A stretch of 64,000 nt of DNA from Pseudomonas putida (GCF_001941965.1 NZ_MKZO01000007.1:80794-144793), one strand, 5' to 3'; shown: positions 46,002 to 55,519, counted from the first letter of the stretch. A program made the numbers and translations. The notes: generated by a model from the letters alone, not told the origin.

Positions 46002-46182
46002 TCAAGATCAAGATTCAATTCACTGATATAAGCCAATCCTAAAATGCACAACTTACATAATTAGCATAGAAGAAAATATGCTTTCACAGCACAGCCCGCA
46101 ACAGCTTAAGGTCTACCCAACAGACCGACCCCATGCCAGGCGGAGGCCATCACCGAACTCCCCTCTCCTCAAGGAGCCAAGC

Positions 46183-47517
46183 ATGAGCAAGCGACAGATC
46201 AAACTCGGCGCGATGATCCACGGTGTCGGTCACGGCTGGGGCGAGTGGCGCCATCCCGACGCTCTGGCCGATGCCAGCGTCAACTTCCGCTTCTACAAGC
46301 AGCAGGCCCAACTGGCCGAAGGGGCGAAATTCGACTTCGCCTTCATCGCCGACAGCCTGCATATCCACGCCAAGTCCAGCCCCCACTACCTCAACCGTTT
46401 CGAACCCCTGACCATCCTCTCGGCCCTGGCTGCCGTCACCGAGCATATCGGCCTGGTGGCGACCATCACCGTCAGCTACACCGAGCCCTTCCAGGTCGCC
46501 CGCCAACTGGCCTCGCTGGACCATATCAGCGGCGGTCGCGCCGGCTGGAACGTGGTCACCTCGTGGCTCTCCGGTACCGCCGACAACTTCGGCAAGGCCG
46601 AGCATCCGCCCCATGCCGAGCGCTACCGCATCGCCAAGGAGCATGTGCAGGTCGTCCAGGGCCTGTGGGACTCCTGGGAAGACGACGCCTTCACCCGTGA
46701 CAAGCAGAGCGGCGAGTTCTTCGATCCGCACAAGCTGCATGCCCTGAACCACCAGGGCGAATTCTTCAAGGTCAAGGGCCCGCTGAACATCGCCCGCTCG
46801 CGCCAGGGCCAACCGCTGATCTTCCAGGCCGGCACCTCCGAGGACGGGCGCAATTTCGCCGCGCGCCAGGCCGACGCGATCTTCGTCAGCCCCGAGGGCT
46901 TCAGCGACGCCCGCGCCTACTACCAGGACCTCAAGCAGCGCGCGCGCAACTTCGGGCGCAATGCCGACGAGCTGTTCATCCTGCCGGGTATCCGCCCCAT
47001 CGTCGGCATCGATGCCGAGGACGCCGAGCGCCGCTACCAGCAGGCGCTGGAACTGGTCAGCATCGATGACGCCCTGGTCGCTCTCGGCCGGCCGTTCAAC
47101 GACTACGACTTCAGCAGCCATGACCTCGATGCGCCCTTCCCTGACCTGGGCGACCTGGGCAGCCAGAGCCACAAGGGCTCGTCCGACCAGCTCAAGCGCA
47201 TCGCCCGCGAAGAAGGCCTGACCCTGCGCCAGGTGGCCCTGCGTTTCTCCGCACCGAAGCGCGACTTCGTCGGCACCGCGGAGGAAGTCGCCAATGCCGT
47301 GCAGGACTGGTTCGAGCACGATGCGGCGGACGGTTTCATCATCAATTCCCTTTTGCCGGACGGCCTGCAGCGTTTCACCGAACTGGTGGTACCGGTGCTC
47401 CAGGCTCGTGGCCTGCTGCGTCGCGACTACGAGGGCCAGACCCTGCGCGACAACTTCGGCCTGGCCGTGCCGGACAACCGCAATACCTTGCGTCGCACCC
47501 AGGAAGCGGTCGCGTGA
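46183..47517 (+). CDS. NtaA/SnaA/DszA-family FMN-dependent monooxygenase
   Basis: A 444-residue luciferase-like monooxygenase. The family start [20 protein letters not shown] and the segments [29 protein letters not shown] and HPPHAERY are typical of NtaA/DszA proteins, which split C-S or C-N bonds with reduced FMN. The start ATG at 46183 has AAGGAG; an upstream ATG at 46078 lacks one. It is paired with a second luciferase-like enzyme 33 nt downstream; no flavin reductase is adjacent. Use of an organosulfur compound is likely. Confidence 0.87.
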   Translation: MSKRQIKLGAMIHGVGHGWGEWRHPDALADASVNFRFYKQQAQLAEGAKFDFAFIADSLHIHAKSSPHYLNRFEPLTILSALAAVTEHIGLVATITVSYTEPFQVARQLASLDHISGGRAGWNVVTSWLSGTADNFGKAEHPPHAERYRIAKEHVQVVQGLWDSWEDDAFTRDKQSGEFFDPHKLHALNHQGEFFKVKGPLNIARSRQGQPLIFQAGTSEDGRNFAARQADAIFVSPEGFSDARAYYQDLKQRARNFGRNADELFILPGIRPIVGIDAEDAERRYQQALELVSIDDALVALGRPFNDYDFSSHDLDAPFPDLGDLGSQSHKGSSDQLKRIAREEGLTLRQVALRFSAPKRDFVGTAEEVANAVQDWFEHDAADGFIINSLLPDGLQRFTELVVPVLQARGLLRRDYEGQTLRDNFGLAVPDNRNTLRRTQEAVA

Positions 47518-47550
47518 ACCGCCCATGCCCTCACGCAAGGAGTTAGTTTC

Positions 47551-48654
47551 ATGAGTCTCGAATTCATCGGCCTGATCGGCCCCCAGGAAGGCAGCGAATC
47601 CCAGGCCCCCCGTGGTCCGGGGGTTGATCTGGAGTTCATCAAGGCCTTCGCTCAGGCCCAGGAGTACGGCGGTTTCGACAAGGCGTTGCTGGCGGTCGCC
47701 ACCAGCGCAGCCGACTCGCTGATCATCGCCAGCCATGTTGCCGCCTACACCGAGAAGCTCGGTTTGCTGGTGGCCCACCGTCCGGGCTTCCAGGCGCCGA
47801 CCTTCGCCGCGCGCCAATTCGCCACCCTCGACCAGCTCAGCCGCGGCCGCGCCTCGATCAACGTGATCACCGGTGGTGACAGCGGCGACCTGCAACGGGA
47901 CGGCGACTTCCTCGACAAGGACGCCCGCTATGCCCGCACCGAGGAGTACCTGGACGTGGCCAAGCAGGTGTGGACCGCGACCCAGCCGTTCAGCCATGAC
48001 GGCGCGCACTACCAGGTCCAGGACAACCTGACCCTGGTCAAGCCGCTGCAGAAGCCGCATATCCCGATCTACTTCTCCGGGGCGTCCGATGCCGCCGTCG
48101 AGGTGGCGGCCAAGCACGCCGATGTCTACATGATGTGGGGCGAGCCGCTGGAGCAGGTGCGCGAGCGCATCGCCAAGGTGCGCCGGGCGGCGGCCAGATA
48201 CGGGCGGGAAAAGCACATTCGCTTCAGCCTGTCGCTACGGCCGATTCTCGGGGCGACCGAAGAGGAAGCCTGGGCCCGCGCCGAGCGGATCCTGGCGGAC
48301 GCCAAGGTGCTGCATGAACAGCGGGCCGGCAAGCGCCGCGAGCTGAACGTGGGCAAGAACAACGTCGGCTCCTCGCGCCTGGTGGAACTGGCGAGCCAGA
48401 AGGTGGTGCACGACAAGCGCCTGTGGACTGCGATCGCCGCGTTGACCGGCGCGGCGGGGAACTCGACTTCTCTGGTAGGCACGCCGGACCAGGTGGCCGG
48501 GGCGGCGCTGGAGTATTACAACCTCGGGGTGACCACCTTCCTGTTCCGTGGCTTCGATCAACTGCGCGATGCGGTGGAGTATGGGCAGGAGCTATTGCCG
48601 CGTATTCGATCCCTGGTGGCGCAGCAAGCGCAGGGGAAACGGGCCAACGGCTGA
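47551..48654 (+). CDS. Luciferase-like monooxygenase, SsuD/alkanesulfonate type
   Basis: A 367-residue FMNH2-dependent monooxygenase. The segments GGFDKALLAVATSAADSL, VAHRPGFQAPTFAARQFATL, RGRASINVITGGDSGDLQRD and PHIPIYFSGASDAAVEV fit SsuD, which releases sulfite from alkanesulfonates. It follows the NtaA-like gene by 33 nt in the same operon, so two oxidative steps on one sulfur compound are plausible. SsuD-type paralogues with other substrates (for example dimethyl sulfone chemistry) are an alternative. Confidence 0.87.
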   Translation: MSLEFIGLIGPQEGSESQAPRGPGVDLEFIKAFAQAQEYGGFDKALLAVATSAADSLIIASHVAAYTEKLGLLVAHRPGFQAPTFAARQFATLDQLSRGRASINVITGGDSGDLQRDGDFLDKDARYARTEEYLDVAKQVWTATQPFSHDGAHYQVQDNLTLVKPLQKPHIPIYFSGASDAAVEVAAKHADVYMMWGEPLEQVRERIAKVRRAAARYGREKHIRFSLSLRPILGATEEEAWARAERILADAKVLHEQRAGKRRELNVGKNNVGSSRLVELASQKVVHDKRLWTAIAALTGAAGNSTSLVGTPDQVAGAALEYYNLGVTTFLFRGFDQLRDAVEYGQELLPRIRSLVAQQAQGKRANG

Positions 48655-48742
48655 GGCCCCAATCGCCGGCAACGCCGGCTCCCACAAGGTCCGGCGGCGC
48701 ACACGATCCCTGTGGGAGCCGGCGTTGCCGGCGATGAGGCCC
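48654..48742. repeat. REP pair, CGCCGGCAACGCCGGC variant
   Basis: ATCGCCGGCAACGCCGGCTC and its inverted copy, starting right at the end of the SsuD-like stop codon, between convergent genes. Confidence 0.9.
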
Positions 48743-48770
48743 TAAAGAACAGCACAAACGCCCCGCGCAA

Positions 48771-48800
48771 AAAAAACCGCCGGCAACCCTGCCGGCGGTT
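48771..48800 (-). terminator. Rho-independent terminator (minus strand)
   Basis: The stem AACCGCCGGCA / TGCCGGCGGTT with a 4-nt loop, followed on the minus strand by a run of eight T. It ends transcription coming from the chemoreceptor side. Confidence 0.88.
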
Positions 48801-48990
48801 CAAACGTAGCGCAGATATGAAGATAGTGCCGTCGCACCCAAAGGGACCTTTCCAGAGGGGCGACACCAGTATCCCCATCCAGCCCTCACCCTGCTTGTTC
48901 GTCCCTGCCAGTCGCTTGCACCTCGTTGCCAGGCCCGACGATTGTGTCGGCGCCTGACGGCGGGGCTGAATTACAAGGCGGTGGATAACG
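48771..48990 (-). ncRNA. Candidate structured RNA or long 3' UTR of the chemoreceptor gene
   Basis: On the minus strand about 190 non-coding bases separate the chemoreceptor stop from a strong terminator. Inside lie the small hairpin CCGAC-ACAATC-GTCGG and four GGA trinucleotides (in AGGGACG, GGCTGGATG, GGGGATA and CTCTGGAAAGG). It ends with an 11-bp GC stem and eight T residues. It could be an independent or 3'-UTR-derived small RNA; no known RNA family was recognised. Boundaries are estimates. Confidence 0.35.
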
Positions 48991-48996
48991 CCCTGA

Positions 48997-50631
48997 TCAG
49001 ATCACCACCCTCGCCACCTGCTCCTGCAACTGCCTGGACACCCGCTTCAACCCCTCGCACGCCTCCCCCGTCTGCTGCAAGGTCCGGGTCCCGGTCGAAG
49101 CCGCATCATGGATCCGGGTGATGCTGCGGTTGATCTCGTCCGCCGTCGCCGCCTGCTGCTCCGAGGCACTGGCGATCTGGAACGCCATCTGGCTGACCGT
49201 CCCCGCCGACGCGGTAATCCGTTCCAGCGCCTGCCCGGCCCGGGCCGAGGCCTCCACCGGGTGCTGCGCCGCCGCGACATTGTGGCCGATCTGCTGCGCC
49301 GCCTGCCCTGCCCCCGCCTGCAGCCGGTTGATGATCTGCTGGATCTCCAGGGTCGATTGCTGGGTGCGCATGGCCAGGCTGCGCACTTCGTCCGCCACCA
49401 CCGCGAAGCCACGCCCGTGGTCCCCGGCTCGGGCGGCCTCGATGGCGGCATTCAGTGCCAGCAGGTTGGTCTGCTCGGCAATCGCGGTGATCACGTCCAG
49501 GACCTGGGCGACGCTCCCCGAGTCCGTGGCCAACTGGTCCACCACTCGCCGGCTTTCCTGCAAGCCGTCCGCCAGTACGCCAATGGCACTGACCGTCTCG
49601 TCCACCGTGCCGCGCCCTTCGCTGGCCTGGCGTTCGGCATCCTCGGTGGCGCGGGCGGCAACACTGGCGTTCTGCGCCACTTCCTGCACGGTGCTGACCA
49701 TCTGGGTCATGGCCGCGACCACGCTGTCGGTCTCCAGTTGCTGGGCCGCCATGTTGTCCTGGGCCGCCCGGGTGATCTCGCCTAGATCGTCACTGGCCCG
49801 GGCAATCGCCTGGCTGGCCTCGACCACGCTGGCGGTGACGTCATGGGCGGCCAGCACCAGGCTGTTGAAGCTGCGCGAGACCTGGCTCAGTTCGTCGTCA
49901 CCGTCCACCGGCAGGCGCAGGGTCAGGTCGGTATGGCCCTGGGTGGCGCGGGCCAGGGCGTCCACGGTGTCATTGAGCGGACGGATGATGCTGCGCACCA
50001 GCAGCCAGGCGAACAGGATCAACACCAGCAAGGCCGCGCCGACCACCACCGCCGGCCAGCGCAGCACCTGGTTGACCTCGTCCTGCACGTCCTGGGGGTG
50101 AATGCCGCTGGCCAGCACCCAGCCCCAGGGTTTGAACAGCAGCACTTCGGAAACCTTGTACTCCGCCTGCCCGCCGTTGGCCCGGGGGAACCAATAGTCC
50201 ACGGTGCCACGCCCCTGGCTGCGGGCGGTCTCGACCATCTCGCGGGAGAACGGCTTGCCATTGACGTCCTTGAAGTCCGCCAGTTGCTTGCCCACCAGGC
50301 CCGGCGCGGTGGGATGCATGAGCATGCGGTGGTCGAGGTCGATCACCAGCAGGTAGTTGTCGCCCAGGTAGCGGATGGTGCTGACCGCCTGCAGCGCCTG
50401 GCGCTGCGCCTCGTCCAGGCCCAGATGGCCATCGCGGGCCTGGCGCTCGTAGTGGGCGAGGATGTTCGACGCGGTGTTCAGCGCGGTGCCGACCCCGGCC
50501 ATCTTCTCCGCCAGCAGGCTGCGTTGCAGGGTCAGCCCGAGCCAGCCGCTCAGGCACAGAACAAACAGGGAAATGCACGCCACCAGCAAGGTGACACGGG
50601 AACTGATGCGCAGTGTTCTCAACCCGGACAT
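48997..50631 (-). CDS. Methyl-accepting chemotaxis protein with single Cache domain
   Basis: A 544-residue chemoreceptor. Transmembrane helices lie at about 13-34 and 193-213, enclosing a single periplasmic Cache domain ([53 protein letters not shown]) like carboxylate-sensing sCache_2 domains. A HAMP linker follows to about 265, then the signalling domain with [20 protein letters not shown] and [15 protein letters not shown]. No CheR-binding pentapeptide is at the C-terminus. The ATG at 50629-50631 has GAGG six bases upstream, preferred over the start at 50682. Confidence 0.92.
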   Translation of the reverse strand: MSGLRTLRISSRVTLLVACISLFVLCLSGWLGLTLQRSLLAEKMAGVGTALNTASNILAHYERQARDGHLGLDEAQRQALQAVSTIRYLGDNYLLVIDLDHRMLMHPTAPGLVGKQLADFKDVNGKPFSREMVETARSQGRGTVDYWFPRANGGQAEYKVSEVLLFKPWGWVLASGIHPQDVQDEVNQVLRWPAVVVGAALLVLILFAWLLVRSIIRPLNDTVDALARATQGHTDLTLRLPVDGDDELSQVSRSFNSLVLAAHDVTASVVEASQAIARASDDLGEITRAAQDNMAAQQLETDSVVAAMTQMVSTVQEVAQNASVAARATEDAERQASEGRGTVDETVSAIGVLADGLQESRRVVDQLATDSGSVAQVLDVITAIAEQTNLLALNAAIEAARAGDHGRGFAVVADEVRSLAMRTQQSTLEIQQIINRLQAGAGQAAQQIGHNVAAAQHPVEASARAGQALERITASAGTVSQMAFQIASASEQQAATADEINRSITRIHDAASTGTRTLQQTGEACEGLKRVSRQLQEQVARVVI

Positions 50632-50759
50632 GGAATGCCTCGTTATTGTAATAAGTGATGGCAGGCACGCCTGCGCCTGCAAACATACACTTATGAATCC
50701 AAATTAACGAGACATTACGCAAAGAATCATCTGCGAATGAACGATAAAGGCCATTCGAA

Positions 50760-51038
50760 CTATTGATTACGATTCATATCTGTTTTCTGATCTGGCAGGG
50801 CGACGATTTTTTCGACCTGCACCAGGCGCAGCACCGGCGGCCCGGACGGGCGCTGGCGCGGCGGGCGTTTCTCGGTCATCTGCCGCAGTTGCGCCTCCAG
50901 GCGATCGGCTTCCGCAGCCAGCTGCCGCAGTGCCTCCACCATCTCCCGGGCGGACTCGGGGTCAGTGGGGCTTGGCTCCCGGGCCAGGGATTTGATCAAG
51001 GCGTGATAGCGCCCGATCAGGGTCTTGAACAGCAGCAT
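50760..51038 (-). CDS. Small coiled-coil protein, unknown function
   Basis: A 92-residue protein from the ATG at 51036-51038, which has GGAGG five bases upstream. It reads MLLFKTLIGRYHALIKSLAR, then a helical stretch with heptad-like spacing (AREMVEALRQLAAEADRLEA, QLRQMTEKRPPRQRPSG) and a tail with a proline/arginine patch. I do not recognise it. It overlaps the 3' end of the upstream gene by 77 bases in another frame, which suggests coupled expression. The longer frame to 51248 is entirely inside that gene and was not used. Confidence 0.55.
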   Translation of the reverse strand: MLLFKTLIGRYHALIKSLAREPSPTDPESAREMVEALRQLAAEADRLEAQLRQMTEKRPPRQRPSGPPVLRLVQVEKIVALPDQKTDMNRNQ

Positions 51039-51885
51039 CCATACCTCCGGCATCCTGTTGAAGGTCTTGTGTCCACGGGGCGACCCGCAGACGCTCGTCC
51101 AGCCGCGCGGCTTCCTGCAGCAAGGCCTCGCTGGCGGCACGGGCCTGGCGCGAGCGCCAGCCCGAGGTGAATCCCAGGCGCTGGACCTCCGCCAGCGCCT
51201 CATCCAGTTCCTGCACGCCACGTGCCTGCGCTTCGCACGCCACGGCAATCGACAGGCCGCGTTCCTCGATGTTGCTGGCTGCGGCGCTGATTCCGGCCAG
51301 GGCCAGGTTGGCGTCGTAGGTCTGGTCGCGGCCCTGGCGCGCCAGCACGCGCACCTCCTGGCCCAGGGCGACCGGTGCGGTCAGCACTGTCTGGTCGACA
51401 CTGCGCAAGGCCATGAGGGTGGCGCTGAGCCCGGCCTGGCCCTTGAGCGCCAGCTTCATCGACTGTCGCGATTCGCTGCCGACCTGATGGGCATCGTCGG
51501 CCAGTTGCCGGCCCTCGACCTTGATCTGGGCAAAGGCGGACAGCGCCCGGTCGAGCTTGCGCTGCTGTTGTTGCAGGGCTGTGTCGCACTCGTTGCTCAA
51601 GGCACCGACCTGGATCGCCAGTTCGCCGAGATGGGCCAGTTCCGCGTGTATCAGGCCCAGGCTGTCGTTGACCTCGCGTTGCAAGGCGCGGCTGCGTTCG
51701 CGCAGGGTACGGGCGTACGCGCGACAGCGCAGCAGACGCGCGTGCTGGTCCAGGCACAGCCCAAGCAGCAGCACCAGGGCGCAGGCGCCCGCGACAGCGG
51801 GCAGGCCGAGGACCGGCTCCAGCGCCAGCAACAGGACGCCGAGGAGGATCAGGGTGTAACGGAGGAAAAAGGCGATTCGTGACAT
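50962..51885 (-). CDS. Membrane-anchored coiled-coil protein, chemoreceptor-like
   Basis: A 307-residue protein of unknown function. Two hydrophobic helices at the N-terminus (AFFLRYTLILLGVLLLALEP and AVAGACALVLLLGLCL) are followed by a long helical cytoplasmic part rich in Gln, Ala, Leu and Arg. It has segments such as LGLIHAELAHLGELAIQVGA and ANLALAGISAAASNIEERGL that look like a shortened methyl-accepting signalling hairpin, but without the conserved tip sequence. It lies upstream of a small coiled-coil gene, which it overlaps, and near a true chemoreceptor. Link to signalling is inferred. Confidence 0.65.
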   Translation of the reverse strand: MSRIAFFLRYTLILLGVLLLALEPVLGLPAVAGACALVLLLGLCLDQHARLLRCRAYARTLRERSRALQREVNDSLGLIHAELAHLGELAIQVGALSNECDTALQQQQRKLDRALSAFAQIKVEGRQLADDAHQVGSESRQSMKLALKGQAGLSATLMALRSVDQTVLTAPVALGQEVRVLARQGRDQTYDANLALAGISAAASNIEERGLSIAVACEAQARGVQELDEALAEVQRLGFTSGWRSRQARAASEALLQEAARLDERLRVAPWTQDLQQDAGGMDAAVQDPDRALSRLDQIPGPGAKPH

Positions 51886-52009
51886 GCGGGCGGAAGGTCC
51901 CTCGACGGCGGCGCAAACGTGTGCGTATCAGTTTGGCGGGTTTTTCCCCAGGCATCTCCTGGCGGTGGCCGGGGGATAAATGAAAGGCCCGCACGGATAA
52001 ACGAAAGCC

Positions 52010-53011
52010 TCAACCTTCTTCCCGGTAGCGCCCCGGGCCCATGCCGAACCAGCGCTCGCAGGCCTTGTTGAAGGCGCTCTGATGACGGAAGCCGACCTGG
52101 TAGGCGATCTGCTTGAAGCTCAGGTTGCTGTTGCGCAGCAGGCGATGGCTGTCGCGCAGGCGTACTTCGTCGAGCAGGCGCAGGAAGGTATGGCCCTCGC
52201 CTTCCAGGCCGCGACTCAAGCGCTGGCCGCTCAGGCCCAGGGCCTCGGCGACCAGGGCCAGGGTCACCGGGCGGCCCTGGCTCAGTTGTTCACTGATGAC
52301 CCCGCGGACTTTCAGGCTCAACCGATCACCGCCCAACTGGGCCAGCCAGCGCGCCAGGTAGTCGCTGTGCACCGCATGCAGCGCAGGGTCGTGGCTGGCC
52401 ACGCTCAGTGCCGCGTCGGCATGGCTGAACAGCAGGGCGTTCTGCGCCGCGCCATGGTGGATCTCGTCGCCGTAGACGCGGCGGGCATTGGCCGTTACCA
52501 CGCACGGCGGATAGCTCAGTTCCGCGCGCACGGGGCGGATCGCCCGCCCTGGCACCAGCCAGCACAGCAGGCCGACGGTGATTGCCGCCACGGCATCGAT
52601 GAACACCCGGGACAGTTCACGCTGCCCGGTGCCGGTGGGCACCCCGACCAGACGCACGCCGTCGCTGCGCTCCTCGACGAACAGGCAGAACCCGGTGCCG
52701 ACCAGATGATGATGCTCGGCCAGGCTGACCAGTACGCTCTTGATGGTCGGGCTGGACATCACCGCGTAGCCCAGCGGCCCGAGGTTGGACGGATGGGCAT
52801 GCTCGAAGGCGCGCAGGCCGATGCCCGGATCGCCGCTGAGCAGGCTGGCCTGCTCGAACACGCCGTCAAGACTGGCCAGGGGGATGAAGGCCGGTGCCGA
52901 ACTGGTCAGCAGCGGCTCGGCCAGGCGCTGGCACAAATCACGAACGGCGGGCTGGGCGCCTCCCAGGGCGGTGATCAGGGCGCTGGCGAAGGCCCGCGAA
53001 ACGGTTGGCAT
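52010..53011 (-). CDS. AraC family transcriptional regulator (arabinose-binding-domain type)
   Basis: A 333-residue protein. Residues 1-200 form the OruR/ArgR-like N-terminal effector domain (GDPGIGLRAFEHAHPSNLGP, LGYAVMSSPTIKSVLVSLAE). The last 100 residues are the AraC double helix-turn-helix (VTLALVAEALGLSGQRLSRG, FKQIAYQVGFRHQSAFNKA, CERWFGMGPGRYR). Such proteins often control amino-acid or opine use. No obvious target adjoins it; the gene is divergent from the type VI island across a 500-bp gap. Confidence 0.88.
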   Translation of the reverse strand: MPTVSRAFASALITALGGAQPAVRDLCQRLAEPLLTSSAPAFIPLASLDGVFEQASLLSGDPGIGLRAFEHAHPSNLGPLGYAVMSSPTIKSVLVSLAEHHHLVGTGFCLFVEERSDGVRLVGVPTGTGQRELSRVFIDAVAAITVGLLCWLVPGRAIRPVRAELSYPPCVVTANARRVYGDEIHHGAAQNALLFSHADAALSVASHDPALHAVHSDYLARWLAQLGGDRLSLKVRGVISEQLSQGRPVTLALVAEALGLSGQRLSRGLEGEGHTFLRLLDEVRLRDSHRLLRNSNLSFKQIAYQVGFRHQSAFNKACERWFGMGPGRYREEG

Positions 53012-53512
53012 GAACGGATTCCAGAAACGAATGGGTCAGGCATGGCCGGGGTCAGTCGTATGACCACCGAAAGCGCATTTGACTCAATGAATCGTCTTCC
53101 AGGACACAACCTTTAATGGCGTAAGGGCTTTCCCGATAAGGGTTGTGGAGGGGTTAGGGGAAACCATCAAGCGGCTGGCAGGGGTGGAGTGGTTGTCGCA
53201 TGACCTTGGTCTTGGCAGGCTTTTGGGGATCGAAACGGACCCTGTGTGGCTTGTCGGACCGCCGCACTGCAGCGATCCCGGTGGCGAATTCAGCATGGCA
53301 ATTCCGGTGTTCCGATAAACACGTCTCGACCAAACCGGAAAGATAAAGCCATTTCCTGCTGATCACTCAGAATCGTCCTACATACCCCGCCAAATATCCT
53401 CCCCATCCTCTGGCCGGTCGGCCTGCATACCTTCGGAACACCGGAAGGTTGTCGCAGGCCCTTACCCGTTATCGAGTACGACTCGATGGCCCAGTCCAGA
53501 GGAAATGCAGTA
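53012..53512. other. Intergenic region without a recognisable gene
   Basis: About 500 bases between the divergent AraC and PAAR genes. Several short frames are open but none has a ribosome binding site plus protein-like composition. The right part is poorer in GC than the surroundings. The promoters of both genes must lie here; I cannot place them with confidence. Confidence 0.6.
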
Positions 53513-54097
53513 ATGGATGGATATTTCATACGCCGGGGAGACAAGACCAGTTGCGGTGGCGAGGTCACCGGGTCCGACAGCCTGATCACCATCATGGGCA
53601 TCGAACATGCCCGCGAGGGTGACAGCGTTACCTGTGGGGTCACCGGCCTGACTTACCAGATACAGGGTGGTGTGTCTTACATCACCAGCTCGGGCCTGCG
53701 GGTTGCGGGCACCCTGGATAGCGTCAGTGGCTGCCCGTGCAAGGCCAGCCTGTATCACACCTGGACCGGCTCGACCTACGAGAAAGAAGGCACGCCAACG
53801 GCTCGCACAGCAGCCCCGCCACCTGCCAGTCAACCCGGGAGTGCTTCCACCCGTACAGCCCCCGCCGGTTTTGCGCCAGCCACTGCCCCATCGGAACAAG
53901 AAGACTGCAGCGGCTGTTTCCAGCTTATCAACCAACGCTACCTGCCTTGCGGGCTACGCAGCTACGCCCTGCTGCAAAACGGCGAGCGGGTTGCCGACAG
54001 CCGACTCAACGAAGAAGGCTTCAGCAACATCGGCACCAGCTCCAAGCCCATCAGCACGCAACTCGCCATCGCCGCCCCCTCGCCTGTTCTGGAGTAA
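53513..54097 (+). CDS. PAAR domain-containing protein (type VI secretion spike tip)
   Basis: A 194-residue protein. Residues 1-85 are a PAAR domain: MDGYFIRRGDKTSCGGEVTG, then GIEHAREGDSVTCGVTGLTY and a C-terminal SVSGCPCKASLYH, with cysteines and a histidine to hold zinc at the cone tip. A proline/alanine-rich linker (about 95-125) leads to a small Cys-containing C-terminal part (CSGCFQLINQRYLPCG). PAAR proteins cap VgrG and carry effectors. The ATG at 53513 has AGAGGA nine bases upstream. The likely effector gene starts 6 nt after its stop. Confidence 0.88.
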   Translation: MDGYFIRRGDKTSCGGEVTGSDSLITIMGIEHAREGDSVTCGVTGLTYQIQGGVSYITSSGLRVAGTLDSVSGCPCKASLYHTWTGSTYEKEGTPTARTAAPPPASQPGSASTRTAPAGFAPATAPSEQEDCSGCFQLINQRYLPCGLRSYALLQNGERVADSRLNEEGFSNIGTSSKPISTQLAIAAPSPVLE

Positions 54098-54103
54098 CTG
54101 CCC

Positions 54104-55030
54104 ATGTCCTTGAAAGATTTCCAACAAACCACCGCACTGGGGCCGGATGCCCTGTTCCTGCTGGAAGGCGTGACCTTCGACACCTCGCCCGGCGGGCGGC
54201 ACAGGCCGAAGCAGATCGTGATCAATGCGTTGCCGCTGAGCAAAGTCCCGGTGGCGATGCGGAAGATGGGGTGGCATACGTCGGCTGCGTTGATGCAACG
54301 GTGGTTTGATACTCCGGGGTGGGAAATGCCGGAACAGTGGAAAAGCGAACAAGGCCAACCAGTGGCCACGGACCTGCCAACAACACGGTGTGACGAAACC
54401 ATCGTGAAAATGAGTTGGGCGATGGGCTTCGAGCGATGCCAGGCCGCGGTAAGTAGAGCTGAATCGGCCCTGACCACGCCAAACGCGATCAATCGACTAA
54501 AAAGCCTGCTGGAACAGGCCGGCTGGAAGAAATCAGGGGTCGTCACCCTGGGTTCTCCCGATTTTTCGGCGCGAGAGATCGACGCATCCTCTCAAGTCAA
54601 TTACGCGGTACTTGGCACTCTGTCCGATACCCTTGACGATATGTATGGAGCGCTGGGTATCGCCACATTGAAAGTAGGTGTCGCCGGAAAAACGTTCAGC
54701 AAAATTGATTCAGAGACCCAACGAGTTAGAAATTATTTCCAGACTGAACATATTGGCTTCTATATTCGTGACCATTATGACTTCAATGGAATTCAATTCT
54801 TGGGAATCTGGACAGAAGATCGAGTCCTTACCAAGCCGGAAATGATGCGAGCAGCCGTTCCAAGCGGCCAATCGATTTATAACTGGGCCACAGACGAGTT
54901 CGCACTCATCAGAAATAATGACTTCAGAAAATACAGAGAAAAAACGGGAATGGGTGGCGACTATGTTATCTACTCCGATGTCCTTTGGAAAAAATCAAAC
55001 ATGGTCATCGACCTAGGCGACGCACTGTGA
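54104..55030 (+). CDS. Candidate type VI effector (DUF6402-like)
   Basis: A 308-residue protein encoded directly after the PAAR gene. It starts MSLKDFQQTTALGPDALF and has a C-terminal region NYAVLGTLSDTLDDMYGALG, GFYIRDHYDFNGIQFLGIWT and SGQSIYNWATDEFALIRNND. I associate this with the DUF6402 family of PAAR-linked proteins, but the assignment is from memory. No catalytic motif is recognised. Base composition becomes AT-rich from about 54550 onward, unlike the rest of the window, which points to recent transfer. The downstream gene overlaps the stop as GTGA, as in effector-immunity pairs. Confidence 0.7.
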   Translation: MSLKDFQQTTALGPDALFLLEGVTFDTSPGGRHRPKQIVINALPLSKVPVAMRKMGWHTSAALMQRWFDTPGWEMPEQWKSEQGQPVATDLPTTRCDETIVKMSWAMGFERCQAAVSRAESALTTPNAINRLKSLLEQAGWKKSGVVTLGSPDFSAREIDASSQVNYAVLGTLSDTLDDMYGALGIATLKVGVAGKTFSKIDSETQRVRNYFQTEHIGFYIRDHYDFNGIQFLGIWTEDRVLTKPEMMRAAVPSGQSIYNWATDEFALIRNNDFRKYREKTGMGGDYVIYSDVLWKKSNMVIDLGDAL

Positions 55031-55440
55031 GGCGTCTATGGAAACTTTCTCTATTTACCACTGCCATCTCAGGACTCTGGTTCGCGTCCGAATGGTGGGA
55101 AAAAGGTCTCGCCTCACCCAAGTATGAAGTCAGGCAAAGCCCTAACGGATGCTCCAGCATCCAGACCTTCAAACCTTTCTGGTTGCTACCCGATATCCTG
55201 CATCGAGAATTTCCGCCTAATGAAGGCGGTGGGGGACACTGGTTTCCCGCCTGGGAGGTCCCTGGCTTCTACCGTTTATATGACAACCACAATGGTCAAT
55301 TGATTGGAGAAACCGTGATTTACGACCTTGCGTTTTCCGGAGGTGGTTTGGACTGGGATCGCGGCGGTGGCGTCTGGGTTGGGATGACTTATGTAGGCCC
55401 GAGTATCCGGGACTGTATTGGCGCCAAGCCTGTGAAGTAA
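55027..55440 (+). CDS. Candidate type VI immunity protein, copy 1
   Basis: A 137-residue protein from the GTG at 55027, which overlaps the effector stop (GTGA). The N-terminus MRRLWKLSLFTTAISGLWFA is a signal anchor or lipid-free signal peptide, followed by SEWWEKGLASPKYEVRQSPN and a conserved core with FKPFWLLPD, HREFPPN, PGFYRLYD and GPSIRDCIG. Function is unknown; placement after the effector and membrane targeting suggest protection of the envelope. It has a homologue 80 nt downstream. Confidence 0.68.
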   Translation: MRRLWKLSLFTTAISGLWFASEWWEKGLASPKYEVRQSPNGCSSIQTFKPFWLLPDILHREFPPNEGGGGHWFPAWEVPGFYRLYDNHNGQLIGETVIYDLAFSGGGLDWDRGGGVWVGMTYVGPSIRDCIGAKPVK

Positions 55441-55470
55441 AACTGCGATTGATAGAACCTGGAAGAATAG

Positions 55471-55500
55471 CGTGGCAACCGGCCCCGGTCGGTTGCCACG
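55471..55500. terminator. GC-rich hairpin between the two candidate immunity genes
   Basis: A perfect 11-bp inverted repeat, CGTGGCAACCG / CGGTTGCCACG, with an 8-nt loop and no T-run. It may attenuate or stabilise the transcript between the paralogues. Confidence 0.5.
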
Positions 55501-55519
55501 CGCACGGGCTCGAGTGCAC

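Noticed and set aside
48558..48878. Minus-strand frame of 106 codons downstream of the chemoreceptor
   Set aside because: It runs through a terminator and a REP pair and has no family features; a non-coding RNA is a better reading.
53012..53512. Short frames in the AraC-PAAR gap
   Set aside because: None combines a ribosome binding site with protein-like composition or recognisable motif.
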